A stretch of DNA of 64,000 nt from Manihot esculenta (taxonomy: Eukaryota; Streptophyta; Magnoliopsida; Malpighiales; Euphorbiaceae): contig NC_035176.2 of the NCBI RefSeq assembly GCF_001659605.2, positions 30,374,716 to 30,438,715 of the forward strand, written 5' to 3'. The notes beneath the pieces were generated by a model. That model did not search any database, was not told the origin of the DNA, and worked only from the letters and a program-made list of their open reading frames with translations. Below, piece by piece: positions 35,223 to 47,174 of the stretch (its first letter is position 1; the number at the start of each line of letters is the position of its first letter). A program made the translations under genes and the position numbers.

Positions 35223-35613
35223 GTGGTTGCTGTAGGAAAAGAAAAAGCAAGTCTATACAAATTGAATCAGTTAAGCTTTTTGGCTTTTGAAATTGAAAAT
35301 TGCTTAATCCATGTTGTTCATTTGTTGCCTAATATGCATTCATCTGTAAATACCATGCTAACTGTAAATACCATACTTTCTAACACTTGCAATAATAAAG
35401 AGAGCTTTTTTGATGTGTCTAATGTTTGTGTGCATATTGTTGATGTAATTGATCTCCATGATAGGCTTGGACATGCATCCTTTAGCAAACTTAAGCATAT
35501 TAAAGGCATGAAACTTACTGAAAATAATAACTTTGAGTGCCACATTTGTTCTCAGGCCAAACAAACAAGATTACCTTTCCCTCTCAGCCACACCATAACT
35601 AAAAAAACCATTT
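35223..35613 (+). pseudogene. Copia pre-integrase zinc-binding domain
   Basis: The frame holds LYKLNQ, then DLHDRLGHASFSKLKHIKGM and CHICSQAKQTRLPF, the H-H-C-C zinc-binding module that precedes Copia integrase. It runs straight into the inserted LTR at 35614, and the integrase core resumes at 42418. Confidence 0.88.
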
Positions 35614-36780
35614 TGTAATACCCGACTAGACTCTGGCATCAGAATTCCAACTTTTCGACGGAATCTCCATTGAAATTCGGAATCTCGGGCACCGGAACCT
35701 CTAGAAGGGTAAAATATGTTTTTACAAAATGATTTTCATGGTTTTATTATTTGGTTTTGAGTTAAAAGTTTTAAAGAAGAAAAGAAAAGAGATTGAGAGA
35801 AAGGCTCAGGTTCGACCGCCGAACCTCATGTTCGGCCGTTGAACATGGTGGGGTTTCGGAAGCTCCTTTGGCCCCCAAAGGTGGTCTGGCCAGCCACCTA
35901 TAAAAGGCCTCCTATTCGAAAATGGGCGAGTTTTCTCTTTTCATTTTCGGGCAAGGTGAGTCTCCGTCACCCCTTGATGATCTTGTGTTTTTCCTTCAAA
36001 TCTCTCAAGATTTTTATGAGTTTTTATCTTGTTTTTGAAGTTTTTAAGCTTAAATCGAAGTTTTGAAGCTTTGGAGACCATTTGACTCATCTCCACGTTG
36101 GGGTTACTGTCACTCCTAGATCTCCAAGAGGTAAGCCTTGATCCTTGCCTCTCTCATGTTTTTAATTAAGTTTTGTGAAGGTTTAAGGGGTTATAATGCA
36201 TGTTTTGGTTAGATCTATGTTTTAGGGTTTATGTTAGCTTTATGCTAAATGTTTGCCCTTGTGATGTTTTTGTTGTTGGTTGTTGGGGCTTAAGTTAGTT
36301 TTGTGCCCCTTATGCATGTGGGTGTGAGAATGCATGTTGTAGGAAGTTGAGTGTGAGTTTGGAGAGTTTTGGTGGCTTGGGCATGATGTCAGAATCGGGT
36401 TCTGTCACTCAGAAAGACCCAGGTTTGGCCGCCGAAGCAAGGTTCGACCGCCGAACCTACTTGAGGAGGCAGCTTTGGCCGCCTAAACTAGCCCCCAAAG
36501 GAATGGACTTTCGGCTCTGGAGGGGAGTTTAGGCCGCCGAACCTGCCCCCGAAGGTTAGTGACTTTCGGGTCTGTGAAGGCTTTCGGCCGCCGAACCTTG
36601 CCCCTCGAAAGTGCCTGACTTTCGGATCTGTAGGGATTTTTGACCGCCGAACCTGCCGCCGAAAGTTCTCTGCCCAGCCTTCCTTTGCCTGTTTTCGATG
36701 CATGTTTTATGATGTTTTAGGAGATTTTTGGGGAGATGTTTAGAGTCCTTATAGAGTATGTTTGGTCCCTCATTTGAGTC

Positions 36781-39700
36781 TGTAACGACCCGAAAATCGG
36801 ACCGCTACCGGCGCTAGGATCCAGATCGGCTTAAGGTCGCCGGGACCCGTAGTAAGCCTAACATACGACCTGTAAACCTGTTTAATCCTATACATGATCA
36901 ACATATTCATAAAAATTTTGAACTTTCTCATTCATTTACCAAACTTAACCTGTGCATGCACGACACATGATCATAATCATCAACCCCACATTGGAGTCCT
37001 CATCAATTGCTCCAATGGGTTGACATAACATTACAAAAGTTTGGTTTAACATAAACATCATAAAAACATTTTATAGATCATGTATCAAAGGGGATAACCA
37101 TACACATAGGGTCAAGCACAATTCTATCCTCAATACTCATCATTACATGACTATTCAATACATTACAATTCATCATGTCCACATCTAACTATTACATAAC
37201 ACACATCTTTACTCTTGACTTCCTGATCTATCCCGTACCTGCAAACCTGGGGGATTAAGGGAGTGGGGTGAGCTACTAGAGTCCAGTGAGCAGAATAATA
37301 AAACATTTAAAACATATGCTATAATGGAATGCATCACATCACAGACAAATCACATCAAGGATGGACTTGTCACCAGTAGTCCTCTACATAGTCCAACTAT
37401 GCCAGGGGCGTAGAATGGGCCTCACTGGTATTTCTCTTACATAACATAACATAACATAACATAACATTCCAACTATGCCAGGGGCGTAGAATGGGCCTCA
37501 CTGGTCTTTCTCTTACATTGTGCCAGGGGCGTAGAATGGGCCTCACTAGTCTTCCATACCGTATCATCATCATATCATATCATACGAGGACTAAAGGATC
37601 ATCCAACATCCATCCACATCAACATCAAATAATGCAATGCAACATATTCGTGGATTCTAATGCAAACAACCTAAAATATCACATGGCGTTCGTGATGCAT
37701 GAGTCATGCTAACACTTTCATTAATTTAAAACATAAAGATTTATTCCACTCACTTCTGGCTGACTCTGAAGCAGCTAGCTCACTTGTAAGACCCCGCTCG
37801 TTCAGGCATCGAAATTCCTGCCGTCAGGTGGAGTTTCGGATGTCGGATCCTTTTTGAGGGGTATAGCAAGAGTTAAGGGAAGGTTTTCTAAAATGGTTTT
37901 AAGTGTTTTATAGTTGTAAAAGAAATGTTTTGAGTTTTGAAGAGAAAAAGACCAAGGAGGCGTTTGCCAGGTTCAGCCGCCGAAAGTGAAGTTCGGCCGC
38001 CGAACATGGAAAGGCTTCGGGAGCGCCTTTGGCCCCCGAAAGTCTTGTTTGAACGAGCCAAGGTTCGGCCGCCGAAAGTCAAGTTCGGCCGCCAAACATG
38101 CATGAGTTTAGGGGGCACGTTAGGCTGCCGAAGGTCTTTGACCAGGCCACCTATAAAGGGCCCTCAGATCGGAAATGGGCGAGTTTTCTCCCCATTCCCG
38201 AGCTCAGGTGAGTTTTTGCCTTCCTTTGGTCGTTTTCATGCTTTCTCTACCCATCCCTCAAGTTTTCATGAGTTTTACGTTTGTTTTGAAGAGTTTTAAG
38301 CTTAAATCAAGTTTTGGGAGCTTGGAGGCTTTTGGAGCTTGGATCCTCCACACCTCCGAGTTAAGGATTTCACCAACCCTCGATCTTCAAGAGGTAAGTG
38401 TAGATCTTGGTTTTCCCTTATGGTTTAATGAAGTTTTAAATAAGTTTTATGAAGTTTTAATGTTTATGTATGGGTAGTTATGCATGTTTAGGCTTTTGTG
38501 GGTTTATGCCCAATGTATGTTATGTGGTGTTGTGTTGGTAGGTTTAAGCTAGTTTCTTTGCTCCTTTATGCTTGTGGGAGTGTGTATGCATGTTTGGGAG
38601 AGAGTATGTGAGGTTGAGGTTGGTTTTGGGGGGTTGGGAGGCTGGTATGCTCGAGAGGCTGAGTTCTGATGAACTCAGGTTCGACCGCCGAAGGTAGTTT
38701 CGGCCGCCGAACCTGCCTGAGGATGCAGGGTTTGGCCGCCTAACCTTGCCCCCGAAAGTTGAGTGTTGGCTTGAAAGCAGACTTTCGGCCGCCGAAGGTA
38801 ATGTTCGGCCACCGAAAGTGCCTGACTTTCGTCTTTAGAGAGAGGGTTCGGCCGCCGAAGGTGCCGCCGAACATGCATGAGGTTCGTCTCTGGAAGGGAC
38901 CTTCGGCCGCCGAAAGTGCCCTGTCCAGCCTTTTCATGAGTATGTTCTATGCAAGTTTTGAGGATGTTTTAGGGGGTTTTTGGGGAGATGTTTATGTCTA
39001 TGTTAGAGTTGTTTGGTACCTCATGTGAGTCCATCTGTGTAGGATCGGACCTGAGACATCGAGGTGTCTAGCTTCAGTGCTAGTTGGCCCAGTAGAGTTA
39101 GCTGAGCAGTGGCTTCAGGTGAGTAGAACTAAACTTAATCTTTTATACTGAAAAATGGAATGCTTTAGCATAGTTCATGCATCATGGATGCCATGTTATG
39201 TACTAGGGTGATTGCATTAGAATCACGACTATGGTGCATTGCATTATTTACTGATAGTGGGGATTGGACCAAGGCGACATCAATAGCCCATAATCTGTCA
39301 ATGGCAGTGAAAGTCCTGTGTGAGCTCCATGGGAGGAGTCGGGCGCCGACAGAGGGAGTTTTGAGGTCATGTCTAATCCGAGATGTGGAATGTTTGTGCT
39401 GTGACACATATCATGAAAGCATGTAATGAATGAATGAACTGTTTTATCTGTTTCTACTCATTGGGCTCTTGTAGCTCATCCCTTTCCCTTAACCCCAGTT
39501 TTGCAGGGCCAGAGCTAAGTTAAGCCAGAGTAAGTCAGAGTAAGCTATGGGGAAAGCAGAGTTTAAGCATGGGTTGCCGTGTTTTGATGTAATAGTATAG
39601 CTTAGTTTATGTAAAGGAAAAAGCATGTATATGTTAAGTAAGCTGGATATAAAGAGATGTTATGTTTTGTATGCTTGAATAGTATAGTAGTGGACATGAT

Positions 39701-41492
39701 GTATATAAAGGATATGATATGATGATGTATGTAAAGAGTTAATGAAAAGCTAGAGGATGGAAAGTATAGTATGTCATGTGATGTATAGAGTTGTGTTTGA
39801 CCCTAGAGTTGGTTGATCCCTTGTTTTACATGATCTTAAGAAAATGTCTTGATGTTAAAGAGTTAAAGGTTTTCATGATGTGAAATGTTTTAATGTTATG
39901 AGATTTGAATGGCCCGTGAGGGAAGAAAGGGTTTCAATCCCTTGACCCAAAGCGGACATGGTTTTAAAGCAAGCTTGATGACCCATCTGGTATGAGGTTC
40001 TATGTTTTCATGCATAGGTCAAGCGGAGGTAAGGAAAACAAGTTTAAAGGTTTTTCTAAAACATAGCTTAAGTTTTCAAGAAAAGTTTGATCATGTATGG
40101 GATTAGACCAGAAGTTTAGCATGTCTAGTGGCTTGCTACGGGTCCCGGCGGCCTTAAGCCGATCTGGATCCTAGCGCCGGTGGCGGTCCGAAGATGCGGG
40201 CTGTTACATCACTGCTGGGGTCCTCGGTTCCTCGGGTTCGAACCTACACAGGTGGACTCAAATGAGGGACCAAACATACATGAACATGACTCTAAAATAC
40301 TCCCCAAAAATCCCCTAGAACACCTTAAAACAATCATAGAAATCATGCAAAGGAAGGCTGAACAGGGCACTTTCGGCGGCAGGTTCGGCGGCCGAAAGTC
40401 CCTCCAGAGCCGAAAGTCATGCACCTTCGACGGCACTTTCGGCGGCCAAAGGTTCTCTCCAGAGACGAAACTCATGCATGTTCGGCGGCACCTTCGGCAG
40501 CCGAAACTCCCTTCCAGAGCCGAAAGTCCACTTTCGAGGGTAGGGTTCGGCAGCCAAAGGCTTGCCTCCACAGGCAGATTCGGCGGCTGAAAGTCCCTTC
40601 GGCTGCCGAACCTGAGTTCTTCCAAAGGGCAGAACTCAGCCTCCTACAATGCACATTTGCCTCCCAAACCATTCAATCATGCATTTACCTATTCTACAAC
40701 ATGCAAACTCAAACCAACAAGCATATAGGGGTCTCAAACTAACCTAAACCCCAACCAAAACACATCAAACATTAATATACAACACACATTCCCCATATAC
40801 TCAACATTAACCAAAAACTCAAAATAAACCTAAACATGCATTTCTATCCCATAAACCTTCATAAAACTTGTTTAAAACAAAAAATGAGTTAGAGATCTAC
40901 TCTTACCTCTTGGAGATCGAGAGGGAAGGCGATCTAACTCGGAGATGGGAGAAATCTCGCTCCTTGGGTCTCCAAGCTCCAAAACTTGCTCTAAGTTCAC
41001 AAATCTTCAAAAGCCAAGCAAACACTTGTTAAAACTTGAAAGATTGATGGAAAATCAACAAAACCAACCATGGGAGAGCATGGACTCACCGTTGGCCAAA
41101 GATGGGGAGAAAACTCGCCCGTTTCGGCCATGGAGCCCTTATATAGGGCTGGCTAGACCACCCTTCGGCAGCCTAAAGTGCCTCCAAAACTCATACAAGT
41201 TCGGCGGCCGAACATGGGGTTCGACGGCCGAACCTGAGCCACTTTCAGAAGCCTAACTTGCCCCCCTAAACTATCCAATGTTCGGCGGCCGAACTTGAGG
41301 TTCGGCGGCCAAACCTGGAAATGCCTCCATGGTCTTTTTCATTCAAAAACTCAATTTCCTTCTTACTTAAATTTTATAAAATACATTAAAACATTTTATA
41401 AAAACATGATTTTACCCTTCTAGAGGTTTTCGACATCCGAGATTCCACCGGACGGTAGGAATTCCAATACCGGAGTCTAGCCGGGTATTACA
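36781..41492 (-). mobile_element. Middle solo LTR, minus orientation, inside the outer LTR
   Basis: Starts TGTAACGACCCG at 36781 (the inverted family end) and finishes GCCGGGTATTACA at 41492 (the inverted family start). Its own sequence is 36781-37784 plus about 40214-41492, roughly 2.28 kb. It is flanked by a perfect target duplication GAGTC (36776-36780 and 41493-41497). A reverse-strand TATA-like stretch lies at 41139-41145. Palindrome clusters are at about 40376-40612 and 41164-41310. A further feature is a direct repeat containing CCAGGGGCGTAGAATGGGCC, present three times in 37400-37555, and an (ATAAC)n run at 37440-37466. Confidence 0.9.
37785..40208 (+). mobile_element. Innermost solo LTR, plus orientation
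   Basis: Starts TGTAAGACCCCGCTCG at 37785 and ends GCGGGCTGTTACA at 40208, 2424 bp. It is flanked by a perfect target duplication TCACT (37780-37784 and 40209-40213). A TATA box is at 38152-38159, 30 bases or so before a GAGTTTTCTCC block. Palindrome clusters are at about 37974-38130 and 38680-38920. Its start (TGTAAGACCCC) differs from the other copies, suggesting a diverged subfamily. Confidence 0.92.
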
Positions 41493-42417
41493 GAGTCCAC
41501 CTGTGTAGGATCAGACCCGAGAGACCGAAGAGACCAGCAGTGAGTTAACTGCTTCAGAGTTAGTAAAACGTCAGCCAGAGGTGAGTAGAACTGAACTATT
41601 TTTTTTTAAAAAGTAACTAAATTTTTAGCATGTTCATGCATCACGAATACCATGTCATATAATAAGTTGTTTGCATTAGAATTCACGAATATGATGCATT
41701 GCATAATTTGCTATTGTTGTGGATGAATATTGGATGACCCACTAGCCCTCGATATGACATGATATAATATAATGTGATATGATATGGAAGTCCAGGTCGA
41801 GACCCATTCTACGCCCCTGGCACAATTGAATATGTAGAGGGTTACTGGTGACAAGTCCATCCTTGATGTGAATTGTTTGTAATGTGATGCATTACATGAA
41901 AGCATTTATTTATTAAACTTTTTTTTTATGGTTCTGCTCACTATGCTCTTGTAGCTTACCCCTTTCCCCTAACCCCCAGGTTTGCAGGTCAGAGATAACA
42001 CAAGAAGTCACCAAGGTTGATGGTATATGTTATGTAATAGAATAGTAGTGGACATGTATCATGTAATGGATTAGAATTGTGCTTTGCCCTAGTTTATGTT
42101 GTAAATCCCTGTTGTACATAATCTTTATGTAAAAAGTTTTAATGATGAGTTATGTTGGAACCAAACTTGAGGCATGTGATGTTTACCATGCTAGAGTATT
42201 TGATGAGGACTCTAGTGTGGGTTTTATGTATACAGTTATGATGCATGCACAAGTCAGGTTTTGGTTCGTTAAATATTTAAATTTTATGTAAATGTATGAT
42301 CATGTATGGGATTTTATCAGGTACAAAGGTTGCATGGTAGGCTTGCTACGGGTTCCGGCGACCTTAAGTCGACCTGAATCCTAGTGCCGGTAGTGGTCTG
42401 GTTTCCGGGTCGTTACA

Positions 42418-43256
42418 CCTTTGATCTTGTTCATATTGACATCTGAAGACCTTATAGAGAAGAGTCCATTATTAGGCTAGGTATTTCCTTACTATAGTAG
42501 ATGACTGCACTAAGGCCACCTGGACTTTCATGATGACCCTCAAAGGGCAAACTGTAGAGAGTATAACCATGTCCTTTAAAATGATAAAAAAATCAGTTTG
42601 GTGTTAAAATTAAAACTGATAATGGCAATGAATTTCTTAGCCATGATTATTCCAATCTGTTTAAAGAAAGGGGCATTGTTCATGAAATAATATGCACCTA
42701 TACTTTACAATAGAATGGTATTGTGGAAAGGAAATATAGGCATATTTTAGACACAGCAAGAGCTCTTAAAATACAGTCACATCTGCCCAAAAGGTTTTGG
42801 TCAGAATGCATCCTTCCTGCCGCCTACTTAATTAATAGACTATCTATGGAGAAGTTGGGTTGGTTGAGCCCTTATGAAAAACTTTTCAGCAAGCCTCCTA
42901 ATTATTCTCACTTAAAAAAGTTTGGTTGTCTTTGCTTTGCTACCAAGTTAGGTACCAATAAAGACAAGTTTGATAGTAGGTCCATCAAATCTGTCTTTCT
43001 TGGATATGCCAATGATCATAAAGCTTACAAGCTTTACAATCTTACTGATCACACTATCTTTATCAGTAGAAATATGAAATTTTATGAAAATATATTTCTT
43101 TTTCAAAATATTCAAGATGAACATGAAGTTGTATTACCTCTTCCTACTTCAGACAAACATTACCCTTCTGTGTCATCCTCTAGTAGCCAAATCACTCTTG
43201 TTCAGCCTCATAAAACTCTTAGGAGATCTACTAGAGTCATTAAACAACCCAATTGA
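42418..43256 (+). pseudogene. Copia integrase core and C-terminal region
   Basis: After the outer LTR the integrase resumes with FDLVHIDI and, in shifting frames, VDDCTKATWTF. From 42723 an open frame gives GIVERKY-like start, ARALKIQSHLPKRFWSEC, AAYLINRLSMEKLGWLSPYE and KKFGCLCFAT, all typical of Copia integrase. FLGYANDHKAYKLYN and FISRNMKFYENIF follow. Stops in the first 300 bases make it inactive. Confidence 0.88.
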
Positions 43257-43379
43257 CTTGTTGATTTTGTCAATACCACTGTAACAACTGACATCCATCA
43301 CACACCAACTATCTGTTTCTCTCTTGCACACTTTTGTTTTGTCTTTAATGTCTCTAAAACACCAGAACCTTCCACTTAT

Positions 43380-44140
43380 GCCCAAGAATCTAAGAATGTA
43401 AACTGGATTACTGCAATGCACCTTGAATTCATGGCCTTAGAGCAAAACAACACTTGGATTTTCATAGAGCTGGCTAAAGGAAAACAAGCAATTGGATGTA
43501 AATGGGTGTATAAGGTGAAATGCAAACTTAATAGAGAAATTGAAAGATTTAAAGCATGTTTGATTGCTAAGGGCTATAATCAGATAGAAGGGCTTGATTA
43601 CAAGGACAGATTTGCACCTGTAGCAAAACTGTTCACTGTTAGAATCTTAATTGCCTTAGCCACTAACAAATAGTGGCCTATATTTCAACTTGATTTGAAT
43701 AATGCCTTTTTACATGGGCATTTGGATGAGAAAGTCTATATGGTACCTCCTTAGGGATATGATAAGGGCTTGTCAGGACAAGTCTATCTCCTAAAGAGGT
43801 CCCTTTATAGACTTAAACAAGCTTCTAGACAATGGAACATTGAATTTTCAGGTTATATCAAAACACTGGGTTTTGTCTAGTCATCTCATGATCATTGCCT
43901 TTTTATGAAAATACTAGTGACCATTTTCTAGCTTTACTGATTTATGTGGATGACATCATAATCATTGGCACTTTAATAGATGCTACTTCTCATGTTAAAC
44001 AAGCTTTCATTCTAAGTTCACCATCAAGGATTTAGGCCTCCTCAAGTATTTTTTTGGGACTTGAGGTAGCCAGATCACCTATTGCTACTGTACTTAGTTA
44101 GAGAAAGCTTATTTCTGACATCTTGAAAGATGCTGGCATG
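43380..44140 (+). pseudogene. Copia reverse transcriptase
   Basis: The start of the domain is in the open frame at 43416-43673: NTWIFIELAKGKQAIGCKW, VYKVKCKLN and LDYKDRFAPVAKLFTVRIL. After a stop, QLDLNNAFLHGHLDEKVYM and LYRLKQASRQWN follow, and the catalytic motif LIYVDDIIIIG is encoded near 43930-43965. Several stops and frameshifts separate these parts. Confidence 0.9.
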
Positions 44141-44640
44141 CTGGATTGTAAACCTTCAGTTATTCCTTTACAAAAAAGATTACATTTATCACCAGATACT
44201 GGAAATCCCTTTCCAGAGCCTCTGGTATACAAGAGGCTCATTGGAAAGCTTCTCTACATTAATTTGACCAAACCAGAAATTAGTTATGCTACACAACATC
44301 TTAGTCAGTTCATGATTGTTCCTAGAAAGCCTCATTTGGAAGTAGTTTTCCATGTTCTATGGTATCTCAAGGGAACAATACATCAAGGTTTATATTTTGC
44401 TATTTCTGATACATTTGGTCTTTCTGCCTATTGTGACTTTGACTGGGCATCTTGCTCACTCATAAAAAAGTCTTTAACAGGCTTTTACATATTTTTGGAT
44501 AATTTTCTTTTTTTTTAGAAGATTAAGAAATAAAATACTATTTCTAAACCTTTTACGGAGGTTAAGTACAGGGCTATGGCTAGCATTGTGTGTGAACTTC
44601 TTTGGATCACTTATATTTTTCAAGATTTGCAGGTTCTCAT
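44123..44640 (+). pseudogene. Copia RNase H, first part
   Basis: The frame shows YKRLIGKLLYINLTKPEIS, then YATQHLSQFM, VLWYLKGTIHQGLYF and AYCDFDWASC, the usual C-terminal end of Copia polyproteins. It continues to LLWITYIFQDLQV and then stops at the inserted element at 44641. The last piece is at 50997-51200. Confidence 0.88.
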
Positions 44641-46843
44641 TGTAATACTCGGCTAGATTCCGGCATCGGAATCCCTACCTTCCGGCGGAATCTCCATTGG
44701 AATCTGAAATTTCTGAAGATGCCAGAGGCTTCTAGAGGGGTAAAATGTGTTTTCTAAAATGTTTTTACTGATTTCATGGTTTTAAATGAAAAAGAATTGA
44801 GTTTTGAAAAGAAAAGCCCAAGGACAGGTTCGGCCGCCGAAAGTAAATTTCGGCCGCCGAACATGGGAAGATTTCGGGAGCGCTTTTGGCCTCCGAAAGC
44901 TTTGTTTGAACGAGCCAAGGTTCGGCCGCCGAACATGCATGAGTTTAGGGGGCACGTTAGGCTGCCAAAGGTCGTTGACCAGGCCACCTATAAAGAGCCC
45001 TCAGATCGAAAATGGGCGAGTTTTCTCCCCATTCTCGAGCTCAGGTGAGTTTAAGCCCTCCTTTGGTCGTTTTCATGCTTTCTCTACCCATCCCTCAAGT
45101 TTTCATGAGTTCTACCCCTTGTTTTGAAGTTTTGAAGCTTAAATAGGAGTTTTGGGAGCTTGGAGACTGTTGGAGCTTGGATCCTCCACACCTCCGAGTT
45201 AGGGATCGCACCACCCCTCGATCTTCAAGAGGTAAGTGTAGATCCTTGCTTTCCTAGTGTTTTAATGAAGTTTTAAGTAAGTTTAATGATGTTTTGATGG
45301 TTGAGTATGGGTAGATAAGCATGTTAAGGTTTATGTGCGTTTTTATGTAAATGTATGTTTATGAGTGTTTATGTGATGTTATGTTGAAGGTTTATGCTCC
45401 TTTATGCATGTGGGAGTGAGTATGCATGATGGGGAGAGAGTATGTGAGGATTTGGATTGTTTTAGAACAAATGCATAAGGTTGAGGGTTTATGTTACCCT
45501 TTATGCAAATGTGTGTTTATGTATAATGAATGTATTGTTGTTGGGGTTTAGGGTAGTTTGAGACCCCTATGTGCTTGGTTGCATGTTGTAGAATAGTTAA
45601 TGCATGTTTAAGTGATGTTTTAGGGGGTTTTTGGGTAGTTGTTTATGAGTTGTTTAGAGTGTGTTTGGCACCTCATTCGAGTCCTCCTGTGTAGGATCGG
45701 ACCTGAGGGACCGAGGAGGCCATCAGTGTTAGCAGTTGCAGAGTCAGTCGCTGTCTGCCAGAGGTGAGTAGAACTAACATAATCTTTTATTTTATGAAAT
45801 TCAAATGCCTAAGGCATGTTCATGCATCATGTTTATATGTAATAGGTTGATTGCACTAGTTACACGAATATGATGCATTGCATTATTTACTGTTGATGTG
45901 GATGGACCAAGGCGACCCCAATAGCCCTAACTATGTTATGTTAATGAAGTCCTGAGGAGCCCCTTGAGGGCCGGGCATAATGAAGTCCTGAGGAGCCCGA
46001 AGGGCCGGGCATAATGAAGTCCTGAGGACCCCGAAGGGCCGGGCACCATGTTATGTTACAGATAGAGGGAGTTTTGGTGGTCATGTCCAATTCGTGATGT
46101 GAATTGTTTGTGCTGTGACACATTTCATGAAAGCATGTAATTAATGAACTGTTTTCTTTGTTTCTACTCACTGGGCTTTTTAGCTCACCCCTCTCCCCTA
46201 ACCCTAGTGCTGCAGGTATGAGGTCGATCGGGAAGTCTCAAGAGTTAAGGTTATGCTTATGTAATAGATTAGTACTGTTAGTGTGGACATGTAATGTAAA
46301 CTGAGATAATATATTGTAAGATAACGTAATGTAATGTAAAGTAGAATTATGTTTATGGATTAGTACTGTGCTTGGCCCTAAGACTTGGTTAGTCCCTGTT
46401 TAGTACATGATGTATGTTTTGGTTATATGTTGAGTTGTGTTTGAACTAAACTTGTGTCATGTGTTGTTTACCACACTAGAGTTTGATGAGGACCCTAGTG
46501 GAGGTCTTATGTTTGTGGTTTGATGCATGCACAGGTTAGGTTCTAGTTCCTTGGATGTAATCCCAGCTTGATGTATGTTATGTTGACCTAGCTAGAGTTT
46601 TGATGAGGGCTCTAGTAGGGGGGTTCTTTATGTCTCCAGTTATGTTACATGCAGGTCAAGCTCGGTTTTTACATCAGATGTTTCAGTTTTTATGTTAAAG
46701 TTTTTTATCATGTATGGGATTTGACCAGGTGATAGGATGTATGTTGGCTTGCTACGGGTCCCGGCGGCCTTAAGCCGATCTGGATCCTAGTGCCGGTAGC
46801 GGTTCAGGCCGTTATAGAGGGGTATCGATTCCGGGTCGTTACA
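44641..46843 (+). repeat. 5' LTR of the Gypsy-like element
   Basis: Starts TGTAATACTCGG and ends GGGTCGTTACA. A palindrome cluster lies at about 44827-44935, followed by a TATA box at 44989-44996. Three tandem units of about 34 bp (AATGAAGTCCTGAGGAGCCC type) lie at 45943-46046. The second palindrome cluster found in the other LTRs is absent. Confidence 0.92.
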
Positions 46844-46846
46844 GAG

Positions 46847-46858
46847 TGGTATCAGAGC
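46847..46858 (+). other. Primer binding site for initiator tRNA-Met
   Basis: TGGTATCAGAGC follows the 5' LTR after three bases. It is the standard plant retrotransposon primer site complementary to the 3' end of initiator tRNA-Met. Confidence 0.9.
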
Positions 46859-47174
46859 TTTGGGCCTCATCAGTACGGTGTGTTGAGCAAAGATGCTCAA
46901 GGATTAGAGATATCTCACATCGGAAAGAGGTTGGTTTAGAGGTCATAGAAGGGCAAGCACAATAGGAAAAAAAAATCATGTCCACTAGGATAGGATGTAG
47001 AGTCCTGTCTTGTTTGATAATGAGGTGGAATGCCATGAGTTTATGCATGTGCATTATTGTTATGTATGATATGCTATGTATGCTATGTATGTTGCTGGTT
47101 CATGTGTTTTCATATGAACCGTATGATGCTAATGATTGTTTGTATGCTTGTATGTTGTTCTTCAGAGGAGCCAG

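Larger units (their letters stand above)
35614..42417 (+). mobile_element. Outer solo LTR in the Copia integrase, itself interrupted
   Basis: The plus-oriented LTR starts TGTAATACCCGACTAG at 35614 and ends GGGTCGTTACA at 42417. Its own sequence is 35614-36780 plus 41498-42417, about 2.09 kb. The flanks CATTT (35609-35613) and CCTTT (42418-42422) match at four of five bases, fitting an old 5-bp target duplication. A TATA box is at 35899-35907. Palindrome clusters are at about 35812-35880 and 36424-36661. There is no internal coding region, so it is a solo LTR. Confidence 0.88.

Noticed and set aside
37440..37560. Short direct repeats that might be a CRISPR-like array
   Set aside because: The three repeats lie inside a eukaryotic LTR, spacers are not uniform, and the flanks repeat too; it is tandem expansion.
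46801..46843. A second end-like sequence (GGCCGTTATAGAGG) inside the 5' LTR end suggesting another nested element
   Set aside because: It is too short, has no target duplication, and the true end with the primer site follows directly.
46978..47174. Upstream extension of the Gypsy-like Gag frame
   Set aside because: The sequence is leader-like, hydrophobic and unlike Gag; the ATG at 47175 opening with MRGTRR fits the family better.
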